The translations under genes were made by a program, and so were the position numbers. Below, one piece after another: positions 38,540-47,152 of a stretch of 57,611 nucleotides of DNA; position 1 is the stretch's first letter, and each line of letters starts with the position of its first letter. The DNA comes from Kiloniellales bacterium (lineage in GTDB: Bacteria > Pseudomonadota > Alphaproteobacteria > Kiloniellales > JAKSBE01). The stretch is taken from contig JAKSBE010000589.1 in assembly GCA_022361275.1 (NCBI GenBank), forward strand, positions 1 to 57,611. The letters are read 5' to 3'. Below the pieces are notes generated by a model. That model did no database searches. It was not told the origin of the DNA and worked only from the letters and a program-made list of their open reading frames with translations.

Positions 38540-38850
38540 GGTGGAGTCTCTTTTAGGTCACTGGATGTCGGCAAAACGACAAAACCGGGCGCGGACCAAC
38601 CCTTAACCAAAGGTTACCACCCCTAGGGGAATTACCAATTTACTAATATTATTGCCTGTTGCAGAGTTAGCGTCATGGTGTTCAGCAAAGTCATCAAGCA
38701 GATCCTCTCAGGCTAGGCTGCCGTGCCGCCGCGGCAATCCAGAGGACACACGAGGACACAGCTTTAACACCTTCCTAAGTTCGAATTTGCAACCTATAAT
38801 GGTGCCTTCAGGAAGCTTTAATGCTCAAAACAGTTCACGATGGAGGTGAC
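38540..38850. other. AT-rich intergenic region at a deletion junction
   Basis: No supported gene lies here. The left edge is the truncation point of the PotB-like remnant. It contains CTTAACCAAAGGTTACC, the palindrome CCCCTAGGGG and AT-rich DNA (TTTACTAATATTATTG) at about 38602-38660. A further AT-rich stretch at 38760-38815 probably holds the promoter of the small gene at 38851. Confidence 0.5.
38603..38617. promoter_or_regulatory. CtrA-like binding site
   Basis: TTAA-CCAAAGG-TTAC matches the CtrA pattern TTAA-N7-TTAA except for the last base, and it is part of the palindrome TTAACCAAAGGTTA. CtrA is a cell-cycle and motility regulator of alphaproteobacteria. Which gene it would control is unclear. 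Confidence 0.3.
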
Positions 38851-39198
38851 ATGACCGCAGTAACGGTCCTGACAGTCCTGGATCCAAACGGCCTTTCTCG
38901 AGAGGACATCGACGCTCTCAAGACTATTTGCCGCCAGCGCCTGAGCCGCGGCATTGCAGGTTACCTGAGCTACCTTCGAAGCGACGGCGGTGATGCCTAT
39001 GCCGAGATCACGGCCGAGCCGGAGGGAGAGACGGTATTCAAGCTGAAACGCCTGGACGGTACCTACGTCCTTTCCTATTGCTGTCCGCTCTATGGCCAGA
39101 ACCTTTTGGCCGAAGGGTCCAGCTTTCCAGAGGTGATCGAGGCGCTGCCGGATTGGCCGCCGGCCGCGAGCGCGCACCAGATGAGCGAGGCGGTCTAA
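38851..39198 (+). CDS. Small protein of unknown function
   Basis: Protein of 115 residues that I do not recognise. ATG 38851 follows GGAGG with 4 bp spacing and is preferred to the ATG at 38821. It has no signal peptide or membrane helix. It starts with a short strand (TAVTVLTVLD), then a helical part (SREDIDALKTICRQRL), and ends in a hydrophilic tail. A pair of cysteines (YCCPLYG) lies near the middle. It is the only + strand gene between 36420 and 56800, so it is expressed on its own. Confidence 0.7.
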   Translation: MTAVTVLTVLDPNGLSREDIDALKTICRQRLSRGIAGYLSYLRSDGGDAYAEITAEPEGETVFKLKRLDGTYVLSYCCPLYGQNLLAEGSSFPEVIEALPDWPPAASAHQMSEAV

Positions 39199-39250
39199 CG
39201 TCGAAGCCCGGCTCCGGGAGCCTGCCCCTCCACCGATCCGAACGGCGGCC

Positions 39251-40276
39251 TCAGGGGCTGCTGCCCTCGATTTCCCGAAGGCTTTCCCGATAGCGCATCG
39301 TCTGTGCGCCGCCCAGTGCAACCGCCTGTTGCGCCGCCGAGATCGCTTCCGAGCGCCGGCCTAACGCCTTGAGCGCATAGGCCAGATTGTTCCAGGCGGC
39401 CGCAGCGTCGGGACGCAGTTCGATCGCTTTCCGATAGGCGGCTTCCGCCCCTGAGGCGTTCCCCGCGGCATAGCGTGTGTTTCCCAGGCCCATCAGGGCG
39501 ACATGGCTTTCCGGCCAGCGGCCCAGCAGCGTCGCGTAGGCGGTTTCCGCTTCCACCAGGCGCCCCGCCCGCTCGAGACCGGCGGCCCCCGCGACCACGT
39601 CTCTTCGATTCGCCGTCGCCGGAAGCCGATCGGGCGCCAGCACCGCGAGCGCCCAGAAGTCACCCCGACGCCAGGTCCGCTCGAAAGTCGCCAGGGCGAC
39701 GCGGCGCCTGGCCTCGGTCCCCGAATGGAGGGTGATGGTGCCGGCCGGAAGGTCATAGCCGATCGCGACGGCGAAGTGCCACTGCGGCAGGAGATCGAGG
39801 CCGAGGTTCTGGAAGACCAGGACCGGATGGCCGGCGGCGAGCTCGGCCAGCAAGGCGTCCAGCCGCCTCACTTCGACCGCCAAGCGGCCGTTGCGGCGCG
39901 TCCCGCCCAGGATGTCGCTTCGCAGGGTACCTTCGCGTCCCGGCGTGTAGACCTGGGACACCAGATCCTCCGCGGTCACCGGCAGGCCGGACCAGGCCAG
40001 CACCATGGCCAGGGCCGCCGGGCCGCAGTAGTAGCGCTCCTGCGGAAAGAAGGGCACCTCCGCGATCGCCACCCGTGGCGGCAGCCCGCCCGGCTGCTCC
40101 AGCAGCCGTTCCGTCTGGGTCGCTGCGCAGGCCGCAAGCCCCAAAGCCAGGACCAGGCTGGCCAGGCGGCCCGCCTGCCGGCAAAGCCGGACGCCACGGG
40201 CCGGTCTTGCGCGCGCGGGCCGCGGGCCTCGTCGAGCCCGCGCCCGTCTCGGGATCGGAACCTGGTCCAGGAGCAT
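39251..40276 (-). CDS. PA2778-type lipoprotein: C39-like peptidase domain plus TPR repeats
   Basis: Protein of 341 residues. A basic leader and a lipobox LAAC place the lipidated cysteine at about residue 50. A papain-like C39 peptidase domain follows, with the catalytic C84 in RYYCGPAALAM and H167 in QWHFAVAIGYD, then two to three tetratricopeptide repeats at about 230-335 (GLGNTRYAAGNASGAEAAYRKAIELRPDA is one). This matches the PA2778 family, which occurs beside PA2779 in Proteobacteria. The PA2779-type gene lies 95 bp upstream on the same strand. The substrate is unknown. Confidence 0.85.
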   Translation of the reverse strand: MLLDQVPIPRRARARRGPRPARARPARGVRLCRQAGRLASLVLALGLAACAATQTERLLEQPGGLPPRVAIAEVPFFPQERYYCGPAALAMVLAWSGLPVTAEDLVSQVYTPGREGTLRSDILGGTRRNGRLAVEVRRLDALLAELAAGHPVLVFQNLGLDLLPQWHFAVAIGYDLPAGTITLHSGTEARRRVALATFERTWRRGDFWALAVLAPDRLPATANRRDVVAGAAGLERAGRLVEAETAYATLLGRWPESHVALMGLGNTRYAAGNASGAEAAYRKAIELRPDAAAAWNNLAYALKALGRRSEAISAAQQAVALGGAQTMRYRESLREIEGSSP

Positions 40277-40371
40277 GGCTGCGCACCACGTAAACCGCTA
40301 TCGACCCGGAAGATAGCACGCGGGGACGCCAGCGCTCCCCGCCTGCGACCGCGCGGACAGCGGTGGGACCG

Positions 40372-40791
40372 TCAGGTTCCGCCGAGCGAATCGATGAAGG
40401 GAAAGACGTCGGTCACGCCGAGCAGGTCCGTGATGATCAGAATCAGGAAGATAATCAGAATCGTCGCAACCAGAAACACCACGACGCCTTGGCCCGCCGG
40501 ATCCTGGTCCATCCGATCGACGATCGTCGCGATCTCGGCGTCGGAGAGGCTCTGCACGCGCCGTGCCGCCTCGTCCGGGTTCACCCCCAGGCTCGTGATC
40601 TGCTGTCTTACGTCCTCCCGGGCGAGAAAGGCGAGCACGCGTTCCCGGTCGGCCTCGGCCTGGCTTTCGGCCAGAACCTGATCGGTCGTGACCAGCGCGG
40701 CCTGAGAGACGTTGACCGGCAGGGAAACGAAGAGAACGACCAGGGCCAAAGGCATCGCCAAAGCCCGGCAGAAACGATCGAAGAAGGTCAT
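40372..40791 (-). CDS. PA2779-family membrane protein
   Basis: Protein of 139 residues with an N-terminal signal or helix at about 10-30, the family segment ALVTTDQVLAESQAEADR, a helical part with LGVNPDEAARRVQSLSD, and a C-terminal membrane helix (VVVFLVATILIIFLILIITDL). The start MTFFDRF at 40791 is chosen over a longer frame because the upstream part is Cys/Arg-rich and unlike the family. It is partnered with the PA2778-type peptidase gene downstream. Its function is unknown. Confidence 0.85.
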   Translation of the reverse strand: MTFFDRFCRALAMPLALVVLFVSLPVNVSQAALVTTDQVLAESQAEADRERVLAFLAREDVRQQITSLGVNPDEAARRVQSLSDAEIATIVDRMDQDPAGQGVVVFLVATILIIFLILIITDLLGVTDVFPFIDSLGGT

Positions 40792-40980
40792 CTTGGGTTG
40801 CCCCCCTCTGCTACCTCGGCGGAACCGGCAGGCACAGCCGCCGATTCGAGTGCGCAGGATTATTGAGACGTCGCGTCCCGCTGCCAAGTCTGGACAGCAC
40901 GTTGCCACGCTATGGTCACCGCCCAGGAATCGCCGGCGGCGGGCGCGAACCGACCGCAGTGCCTGGCCCGCCGGCTCGCG

Positions 40981-42888
40981 TCACTGTGGCGCCGCGGCGG
41001 CGAGATCGTCGACCTGGTTCAAGAGTTTGCCGTAATCCGGTGAATCTTCAGCGGCATAGTTGAAGTTCTTGAACAAGCCTATGAGCTTGGTGAAGTAGGC
41101 GCGGGCCGCCTCCTTGTCGGCGAAGCCGTAGCTCCGGGTCACCAGGTCGTAGACCTTGTTGAAGGCCAGCTTCTGGCGTTCCAAGGGCGCCGAGGCGTCG
41201 ACCGAATCGAAGGCGTCCTGCTGCAGGTAGACCATGTCCAGGAAGAGCGCCTTCTGCTGGATCACGAAATCCTCGGTCGTGATGCCCTCCTCGCCGGTCA
41301 CCTGCATCATCTGCGACACACCCTCGCCCTTGTGCAGGAGAGCCTGCATCTCTTCGACCCGCCTGGTCCAACCGACGTCGACGTTCTGATCGAACCAGGG
41401 CTCCAGCTGCTTCAGGTAGCGGGACCAGGAGATGAGCGGATCGACCGCCGGGTAGAAGCGCTTGTAGGCGCGGTCGTAGGACAGGCCGAGGAAGTCCTTG
41501 ACCGTCGACAGGGTCGCCTGGGTCACCGGCTCGTCGAAGTTGCCGCCGGCCGGCGAGACGGTGCCGATCATGGTCAGGCTGCCCACCGAGCCGTCGTTGG
41601 TCTTGAGCACGCCCGCCCGCTCGTAGACGCTCTTGATTGAGGATTCGAGATAGGCCGGAAAGCCTTCCTCACCCGGGATCTCCTCGAGCCGCCCCGAGGT
41701 CTCGCGCATGGCCTGCGCCCAGCGGGACGTGGAGTCGGCGATCATCAGAACGTCGAAACCCATTTGCCGGTAGTACTCGCCGATGGTCAGCCCGGTGTAG
41801 ATCGAGGCCTCGCGGGCCGCGACCGGCATCGAGGAGGTGTTGCAGATGATGATGGTGCGGTCCATCAGAGAGCCGCCGGTGCGCGGATCCTTCATCTGGG
41901 GGAACTCGTTGATCGTCTCCACCACCTCGCCGGCCCGCTCGCCGCAAGCCACCACGATGACCACGTCGACCGCCGAGTGGCGCGAGATCATGTTCTGCAG
42001 CACCGTCTTGCCGGCGCCGAAGGGCCCCGGAATGCAGGCCGTGCCGCCGCGCGCCACGGGAAAGAAGGTGTCGATGATACGCTGGGTGGTGACCAAGGGC
42101 TCGTCGGGGTAGAGCCGCTCGGACCTGCGGCTCTGCACCAGTCTGGAGTCGACCGCGCGGCGCACCGGCCATTTCTGCGCCAGACGGATATCCTGTGCGC
42201 GCCCCGCCTTGTCCTCGACCTGGGCGACCGTGTCGCTGACGGTGAAGGTCCCTTCCTGGATCCAGGAGACCTTGAGCTCGCCCGCCCAGCCGAAGGGCAC
42301 CATGATCTTGTGCTTGTAGCGGCCTTCCTGGACGGTGCCGAGGGTGTCGCCCGCAGCGACCGTGGCCCCCTCCTTGACCGTCGGCACAAAGGACCATTTG
42401 TTCTTGGGATCCAGGGGCGCCGCGGTGACGCCGCGCGGCAGGAAGATCCCGTAGCGCGAGGCCAGGTCGTGCAGAGGATTCTGCAGGCCGTCGTAGACCT
42501 GGCCGAGAAGCCCCGGCCCCAGCTCGACGGCCAGCATCTCCCCGCTCTGCTCGACCGCGTCCCCGACGGCGACACCGGCGGTGTCCTCGTAGACCTGCGC
42601 ATCGGCGGTCCGTCCGCGAACCCGCAGAACCTCGGCCTTCAGCTTCTCCGGCTCGCCCAGCTCGTTGGTCCGATCGGGGCAGAGGAAGACCACCTCGTTC
42701 TTGATGAGGGGCGCCGGCTTCCCATCGAGGCCGTCCAAGGCCTCGATCTCGACAAGGTCGTCCTGGACCGCAACGACGCGCGCCGTCGCCTTCAGATTTC
42801 CCTTGGCCGGCTTGCGGGCCGCTTTGCGCGGCCTCGCCGACCTTCCGCCATCGGCGCCGGGGGGCCCTGGCTTGTCGTCACCCGCCAT
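40981..42888 (-). CDS. atpA: V/A-type ATPase catalytic subunit A
   Basis: Catalytic nucleotide-binding subunit of a rotary V/A-type ATPase, 635 residues. Walker A GPFGAGKT lies at 288-295. The catalytic-glutamate region VVACGERAGE, DVLMIADSTSRWAQAM and the long non-homologous insert at about 135-215, typical of A-type subunits, are all visible. An extra Lys/Arg/Pro-rich N-terminal tail of about 30 residues precedes the usual start. It is the last gene of the operon, although A usually stands directly before B. The ATG shares one base with the stop of the DUF2764 gene. Confidence 0.95.
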   Translation of the reverse strand: MAGDDKPGPPGADGGRSARPRKAARKPAKGNLKATARVVAVQDDLVEIEALDGLDGKPAPLIKNEVVFLCPDRTNELGEPEKLKAEVLRVRGRTADAQVYEDTAGVAVGDAVEQSGEMLAVELGPGLLGQVYDGLQNPLHDLASRYGIFLPRGVTAAPLDPKNKWSFVPTVKEGATVAAGDTLGTVQEGRYKHKIMVPFGWAGELKVSWIQEGTFTVSDTVAQVEDKAGRAQDIRLAQKWPVRRAVDSRLVQSRRSERLYPDEPLVTTQRIIDTFFPVARGGTACIPGPFGAGKTVLQNMISRHSAVDVVIVVACGERAGEVVETINEFPQMKDPRTGGSLMDRTIIICNTSSMPVAAREASIYTGLTIGEYYRQMGFDVLMIADSTSRWAQAMRETSGRLEEIPGEEGFPAYLESSIKSVYERAGVLKTNDGSVGSLTMIGTVSPAGGNFDEPVTQATLSTVKDFLGLSYDRAYKRFYPAVDPLISWSRYLKQLEPWFDQNVDVGWTRRVEEMQALLHKGEGVSQMMQVTGEEGITTEDFVIQQKALFLDMVYLQQDAFDSVDASAPLERQKLAFNKVYDLVTRSYGFADKEAARAYFTKLIGLFKNFNYAAEDSPDYGKLLNQVDDLAAAAPQ

Positions 42889-43583
42889 CAGGTTCGTCCT
42901 TCGCCGAAGAGGTCCGCATAGTCGCCGAGCCCGTCCTCGGTCAGCCGATCGAAGCGTTCGGCCGCCTGCTCGCCGTGGTAGCGGCCCCAGCGATCGACGA
43001 TGTTCCACTTGAGCACATAGACGACCACGGCCTCGAAATCGTACTGATGCGCGCCTTTGCGGCGGTTCGCGCTCTTCCAGGCCTGCTGCAGGATCAGCCG
43101 CTGCAGCGACAGGGTTTCGCCCTCCTGCAACAGCTCATCCGCTTCGCGCAGCCAGGGAAAGACCGCGTCCAGGCGAAAGCGCGCCTCGGTCCAGTTGCGC
43201 GCGATGTGCCGCGTCCAGCGGCCGAAGCCCCAGTCGGCCCCGGAGGCCGGGGCCGGCTCGCCGCGATGGCGCCGGCGCAGGGCCGCCACGCAGGTGCGGA
43301 TCTCGAGCCGGTCGCGAATCAGCAGGCGGACGGTCTCGTTGTCGATCTCCCGCACCGCGCGCCGCGCCCGCGCGACGACCTCCGCATCGGTGGTGGCGAG
43401 CGGGATATCGCCCCAGTGCAGGACCATCTCGGTCAGTCCGAGCGCCCGCGCGTGCCCGGGCGCGAGGACGCGCAGGCGGCGGTCGAGCTTAAGGCGGGAG
43501 AGCGGCGGCCGCTTCGCGAGGAAGAGCGCCTCGGGACTGGGCAGGCTCGACATCAGCATGACGTAGACGTTGGGATCGCTCAT
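42888..43583 (-). CDS. DUF2764 protein of the V-ATPase operon
   Basis: Protein of 231 residues starting MSDPNVYVMLMSSLP, typical of DUF2764. These proteins are encoded between the E and A subunit genes in V-ATPase operons of Chlamydiae, spirochaetes and Bacteroidetes. Its Trp- and Arg-rich helical sequence (WKSANRRKGAHQYDFEAVVVYVLKWNIVDRW) is characteristic. Because such operons lack a normal subunit C, a replacing role in the central stalk has been considered, but this is inference. The gene lies in the same E-DUF2764-A order here. Confidence 0.85.
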   Translation of the reverse strand: MSDPNVYVMLMSSLPSPEALFLAKRPPLSRLKLDRRLRVLAPGHARALGLTEMVLHWGDIPLATTDAEVVARARRAVREIDNETVRLLIRDRLEIRTCVAALRRRHRGEPAPASGADWGFGRWTRHIARNWTEARFRLDAVFPWLREADELLQEGETLSLQRLILQQAWKSANRRKGAHQYDFEAVVVYVLKWNIVDRWGRYHGEQAAERFDRLTEDGLGDYADLFGEGRT

Positions 43584-43600
43584 CGGCTTGCGGCCCGCCG

Positions 43601-44296
43601 CTACTTCACGATGCCTTCGAGCACGGCGCGGAACCTTGGCTGCAGGTGCTGCAGCAGCAAGGCCGCGACCGCCTCGTCGGTGAGGTCGATCGCGATCTCG
43701 CCCTCGACCACGCGGATCCGGACCCCGGAACCGGCCTCCTCGAAGGCCGAGAAGGTCACGCCTTCGCGCAGCATCTCGTCGGTCAGCCCCAGGACGTAGC
43801 GGGTCGCCGCGCCTTTCTGAAGCTCCGCCGGGTTCTTGCGCAGCTCCTCCAGCCCGGCGGCCTTCTCCGGCAGAATGACGTCGACGTCGCCGGCCTCGTC
43901 GAGCGCGGTATCCCGGCGCACACGGCCGACCAGTTCCAGGATCATCTGCTTGAGGGTCTCCTCCTTGCCGAGTTCCTCCGAGGCCAGCCGCTTGACGTCC
44001 GCGCTGAAGCGCTGCATCAGGCGCGACTTCATCTCGAGGATGGCGTCGCGCATCGCGGTCTTGACCGCCTCCTCGCCCGCGGACCGATAGGCGTCTCCTT
44101 CCTTCCGCGCGGCGGCCAGATGCGCCTTGGCCTCGGTTTTCGCCTTGTCGACGATCGCCTTGGACTTGGCGCGGGCCTCGGCGACGATCTTCCCGGCCTC
44201 GTCGCGGCCCGCCGAGACCCCCTCGTCCCGGAGCTTGGCGATCAGCGCGTCGACCCCGCTCGCGGGGGGCAGCTCCTGCTTCGCGGCCTTGGCCAT
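43601..44296 (-). CDS. atpE: V/A-type ATPase subunit E (peripheral stalk)
   Basis: Peripheral-stalk subunit of 231 residues. A long Ala/Lys/Glu-rich helix at about 15-110 (AGKIVAEARAKSKAIVDKAKT is part of it) is followed by a globular C-terminal domain that contacts the catalytic head. The start shares its last base with the stop of the atpK gene. In most V/A-ATPases, E pairs with a G/H subunit; no such gene is seen in the operon. Confidence 0.88.
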   Translation of the reverse strand: MAKAAKQELPPASGVDALIAKLRDEGVSAGRDEAGKIVAEARAKSKAIVDKAKTEAKAHLAAARKEGDAYRSAGEEAVKTAMRDAILEMKSRLMQRFSADVKRLASEELGKEETLKQMILELVGRVRRDTALDEAGDVDVILPEKAAGLEELRKNPAELQKGAATRYVLGLTDEMLREGVTFSAFEEAGSGVRIRVVEGEIAIDLTDEAVAALLLQHLQPRFRAVLEGIVK

Positions 44297-44754
44297 CAGG
44301 ACGCTCCTCCCGCCGGGATGCCGGCACTGATCACCAGCGCGAAGACGAAGGCGAAGACCGCGAAGCCCTCGATGATCGCGGCCGGCGCGATCGAGAGGCC
44401 GAAGATCTCGGGCTTCTCCTTGGCCGCATTGATCGCGTCCGCGCAGGAGCGGCCCTGGTAGATCCCCGCATAGAGAAAGGCGAGGCCGGCAAAGAAGCCG
44501 ATCCCGAAGAGGGCGCCGGCGTTCTCCGGCGTCACCTCGCGGTTGAGCGTGAACATCACGACGATCCCGTAGATCACGAAGGAGGATGGCAGTGCCGTCA
44601 GGCCGATGAAGCGGCCGTAGCCGCCTTCGGTCTCGAGCATCGCCCCGCAGGCCGCCGCCCCTGCGAGGGCGCAACCGATGGAGCTGCCGATCGCCCCGAT
44701 TGCCATCGGCGAGTAGATGCCGATCCATCCCAGCGCCACGACGAGTTCGTTCAC
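44296..44754 (-). CDS. atpK: V/A-type ATPase subunit K (proteolipid ring)
   Basis: Membrane rotor subunit of 152 residues with four helices. The ion-binding glutamate is E129 (AAIIEGFAVFAFV) in the last helix; the second helix lacks an acidic residue, as in V-type proteolipids. In the Enterococcus NtpK sodium site the other ligands are T64 and Q65 (PGTQG) and Q110 (AQGK). Here the matching positions read PSSFV and YQGR, so the Q65 ligand appears to be Phe while Q110 is kept. GTG 44754 is the start, with AAGGAGGT six bases upstream. It overlaps atpI by 4 bp. Confidence 0.9.
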   Translation of the reverse strand: MNELVVALGWIGIYSPMAIGAIGSSIGCALAGAAACGAMLETEGGYGRFIGLTALPSSFVIYGIVVMFTLNREVTPENAGALFGIGFFAGLAFLYAGIYQGRSCADAINAAKEKPEIFGLSIAPAAIIEGFAVFAFVFALVISAGIPAGGAS

Positions 44755-46550
44755 GGTTGCACCTCCTTGCGGGCAAACCTCCGGAAGGGACTGCCCTCTC
44801 CCGGCATGCCCCACTTGTAGAATTCGATGAAATTGAGCCTGAGACCGTGGACCACGCCGCTCATGATCGCCAGGCCGAGATTGACGACGTGGCCGCCGGC
44901 CAGGATCAGGATCGCAAAGAGCAGGCCCAGACCCGGCGCGGCGTCCTTGGCCTGCATCGCCAGGTTGTTGAAGGTCAGCGCGAGCGAAGCGCTCGCGAGG
45001 CCCAGCGCGAAGAGGCGCATGTAGCTCAAGACGTCGCCGAAGGCGCCCATGATTCCCGTTAGGGCCTTGAAGCCGTCGAGCACCCGCCAGAGATAGTCGA
45101 CCGGGCGCTTCCCGACCGGGCGGTCGCTGGAGAAGAAGAAGATCGCCGCCACGCCGGCGCCGAGGACGTAGGGGCCGGCCTCGGCAGGAATGCTGCCGGG
45201 CGTGCCGTAGACCAGGAGCGTGGCGCCGAGCAGACCGGCGATCCAGCCCAGGTTCGCGATCGCGGTCGGGCTCCCGCGCTTGGTGTAGGCGACCACGGCA
45301 TTGCCCATCATCAGGTGGAGCACGCCGATGACGATCGAGAGCCGCATCATCGCCGGATAGTCGTGCAGGTCGAGCACCTGGAGGGCGCCGGGCAGCGAAT
45401 CCTGCGGCGGTGCGACACCGAAGTAGCTGCCGGCCATGATCCCGTAGGCCAGGGTACAGCCGAGCATGGACAGGCCGAGCAGGCGATAGGACCGGCCCCG
45501 CGGGCTCCGCCCCAGCCGCTTCCAATAGGCCAAGAGGCCGGCCAGCAGGACCGCGGCATAGCCGGCGTCCGCCACGATCATGGCGAAGAAGACCGAAAAG
45601 GAGAAGAACAGGACCACGCTGGGGTCCCACATGCGGTAGGGCGGGACCGTGTAGAACAGGGCCAGGTCGGCGCCGGCCGTCATCTCGGGCGTCTCTTCGA
45701 TCAAGGTCGGCGGCTGCTCTTCCGGCCTGGGGTCCTCCAGCAGGCAGGCGAGCCCCCTTCCCGCGGCGAAGGTCTCGACCTCGGGGATCGCATCCTCCGG
45801 GACCCAGCCCTGGACAGCGACGATGCCGTCCGCCTCGCGCACCTGCTGATCCGCGTAGGCGAGCGAAGCCAGGTTCTCGGCCTCGGCAAGGTTGACGCTC
45901 AGCAGGTAGATGTAGCGCGTCAGCGCCTGCCGCTGGGCGACGATGTCCTCGATCTCGACCTCGGTCTCTTCCAGGCGGTCCTTCAGCGCCTGAAGCGGCA
46001 GCGCGCCGGTGTGGGTCCGCGGCACCGGCAGGAGGTCGTCCGGGGGCTCCTCCTGAGCGATCACCACGACGTAGGTGAAGCGATAGTCCTTGCGCACGAT
46101 CTGCCAGGGCAGCGCGACCGTCCTGAGCGCGGCGGCCTTGCCCGACGGCAGGATATAGAACCACAAGCGGTAGCCGGAGAGATCGGCCTGCGGCGGAAAG
46201 GCGATGTCGCCCCAGGGCTCGACCTGGCCAATGCGATGCTCGAGGAAGTCCCGGCGGTCGGTCGCATCGCGCAGCCGGTCCTTCACGAGGCGCGCCTCTT
46301 CGACGACCCGTTCGACGTCGAACTTCGGATCCTTGGTGACCTGCTTGCGCTTCTCCGGCATGTCGGTCAGGAAGCGCAGGGCCTTGTAGGCCGCTTCGGC
46401 CCGGGGGCTTGCCACCTTCTCCACCTCGGCCGGCGCCGGCCGCAGCGGCAGGAGATGCATGCAGCCGAGCGCCTGCAAGCCCTTGAGAAGATCCTCCTTC
46501 TCGGTCAGGAGCCCGCAGACGGTGACCCGTTTGACCCTGGCGATGCTCAT
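44751..46550 (-). CDS. atpI: V/A-type ATPase subunit I (membrane stator)
   Basis: Stator membrane subunit of 599 residues (a/I family). The N-terminal cytoplasmic half is rich in coiled coil (about 40-310), and the C-terminal half holds about seven helices with the conserved DVLSYMRLFALGLAS, whose arginine lines the ion path. The start MSIARVKRVTVCG is the usual family start. It overlaps atpD upstream and atpK downstream by 4 bp each. Confidence 0.92.
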   Translation of the reverse strand: MSIARVKRVTVCGLLTEKEDLLKGLQALGCMHLLPLRPAPAEVEKVASPRAEAAYKALRFLTDMPEKRKQVTKDPKFDVERVVEEARLVKDRLRDATDRRDFLEHRIGQVEPWGDIAFPPQADLSGYRLWFYILPSGKAAALRTVALPWQIVRKDYRFTYVVVIAQEEPPDDLLPVPRTHTGALPLQALKDRLEETEVEIEDIVAQRQALTRYIYLLSVNLAEAENLASLAYADQQVREADGIVAVQGWVPEDAIPEVETFAAGRGLACLLEDPRPEEQPPTLIEETPEMTAGADLALFYTVPPYRMWDPSVVLFFSFSVFFAMIVADAGYAAVLLAGLLAYWKRLGRSPRGRSYRLLGLSMLGCTLAYGIMAGSYFGVAPPQDSLPGALQVLDLHDYPAMMRLSIVIGVLHLMMGNAVVAYTKRGSPTAIANLGWIAGLLGATLLVYGTPGSIPAEAGPYVLGAGVAAIFFFSSDRPVGKRPVDYLWRVLDGFKALTGIMGAFGDVLSYMRLFALGLASASLALTFNNLAMQAKDAAPGLGLLFAILILAGGHVVNLGLAIMSGVVHGLRLNFIEFYKWGMPGEGSPFRRFARKEVQP

Positions 46551-47152
46551 GCGGACCCCGCCGCGGCGTGCTTCTTCTTGGCGATCTTGGAGCGCACGAC
46601 GGCCGCCGTCTCCATGTCCGACAGGTAGATCTGGATCCGCTTGATCTTGCTCTGAGCCTCGGGGATCAGAACCTTGTCGAAAAGGTTGACGCGTTGGGTG
46701 ACCGTCTTGATCGCCTGCTCCAGCAGCGCGACCCGGCGCGCCTCGACCTGCGCCCGAATGCGCAGCTCGAGCATCTCGCGCAAGATCTCCGCCGTGCGAT
46801 CGACCCAAGGCGGCCGGCCCAGGTAGGCGTAGGGACGCAGCTCCACCTCGATGTCCTCGAGCCTCGGCAGATGCGTGCCGACCACGTTCTCGGTCCCGAT
46901 CCTGACCCCGGCGAGCCTTGCCAGGCCGGTCAGATCGACCTCGCCGAGGGCGAGCATCGGCAGCTTACCGCGAACCGCCTCGCGGCGCCTCTCCATTTCG
47001 CGCCGGGTGTCGGCGAGCGCCCGTTCCGCCTTGGCCCGCTCCGCCATCACCTGCCGGCGCTTGAGGTCGAGCGAGGGCAGAAAGCGCTGATAGGTCCTGA
47101 GGCTCTTCTGCTCGCGGGCGAGCGCGGACTTACTGAGCTGCAGCTTCGCCAT
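46547..47152 (-). CDS. atpD: V/A-type ATPase subunit D (central rotor shaft)
   Basis: Central shaft subunit of 201 residues. The N- and C-terminal long helices, which form the coiled coil inside the A3B3 head, are evident: KSALAREQKSLRTYQRFLPS at the start and VTQRVNLFDKVLIPEAQ near 160. The C-terminus is Lys/Ala-rich. The gene overlaps atpB by 23 bp and atpI by 4 bp. Subunit F, which normally binds D, is not found. Confidence 0.92.
   Translation of the reverse strand: MAKLQLSKSALAREQKSLRTYQRFLPSLDLKRRQVMAERAKAERALADTRREMERRREAVRGKLPMLALGEVDLTGLARLAGVRIGTENVVGTHLPRLEDIEVELRPYAYLGRPPWVDRTAEILREMLELRIRAQVEARRVALLEQAIKTVTQRVNLFDKVLIPEAQSKIKRIQIYLSDMETAAVVRSKIAKKKHAAAGSA

Noticed and set aside
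38674..38715. Thirteen-codon frame starting MVFSKV, like a Flp pilin start
   Set aside because: Too short and stops before the pilin hydrophobic segment; not listed as a gene and mentioned only with the CtrA-like site.
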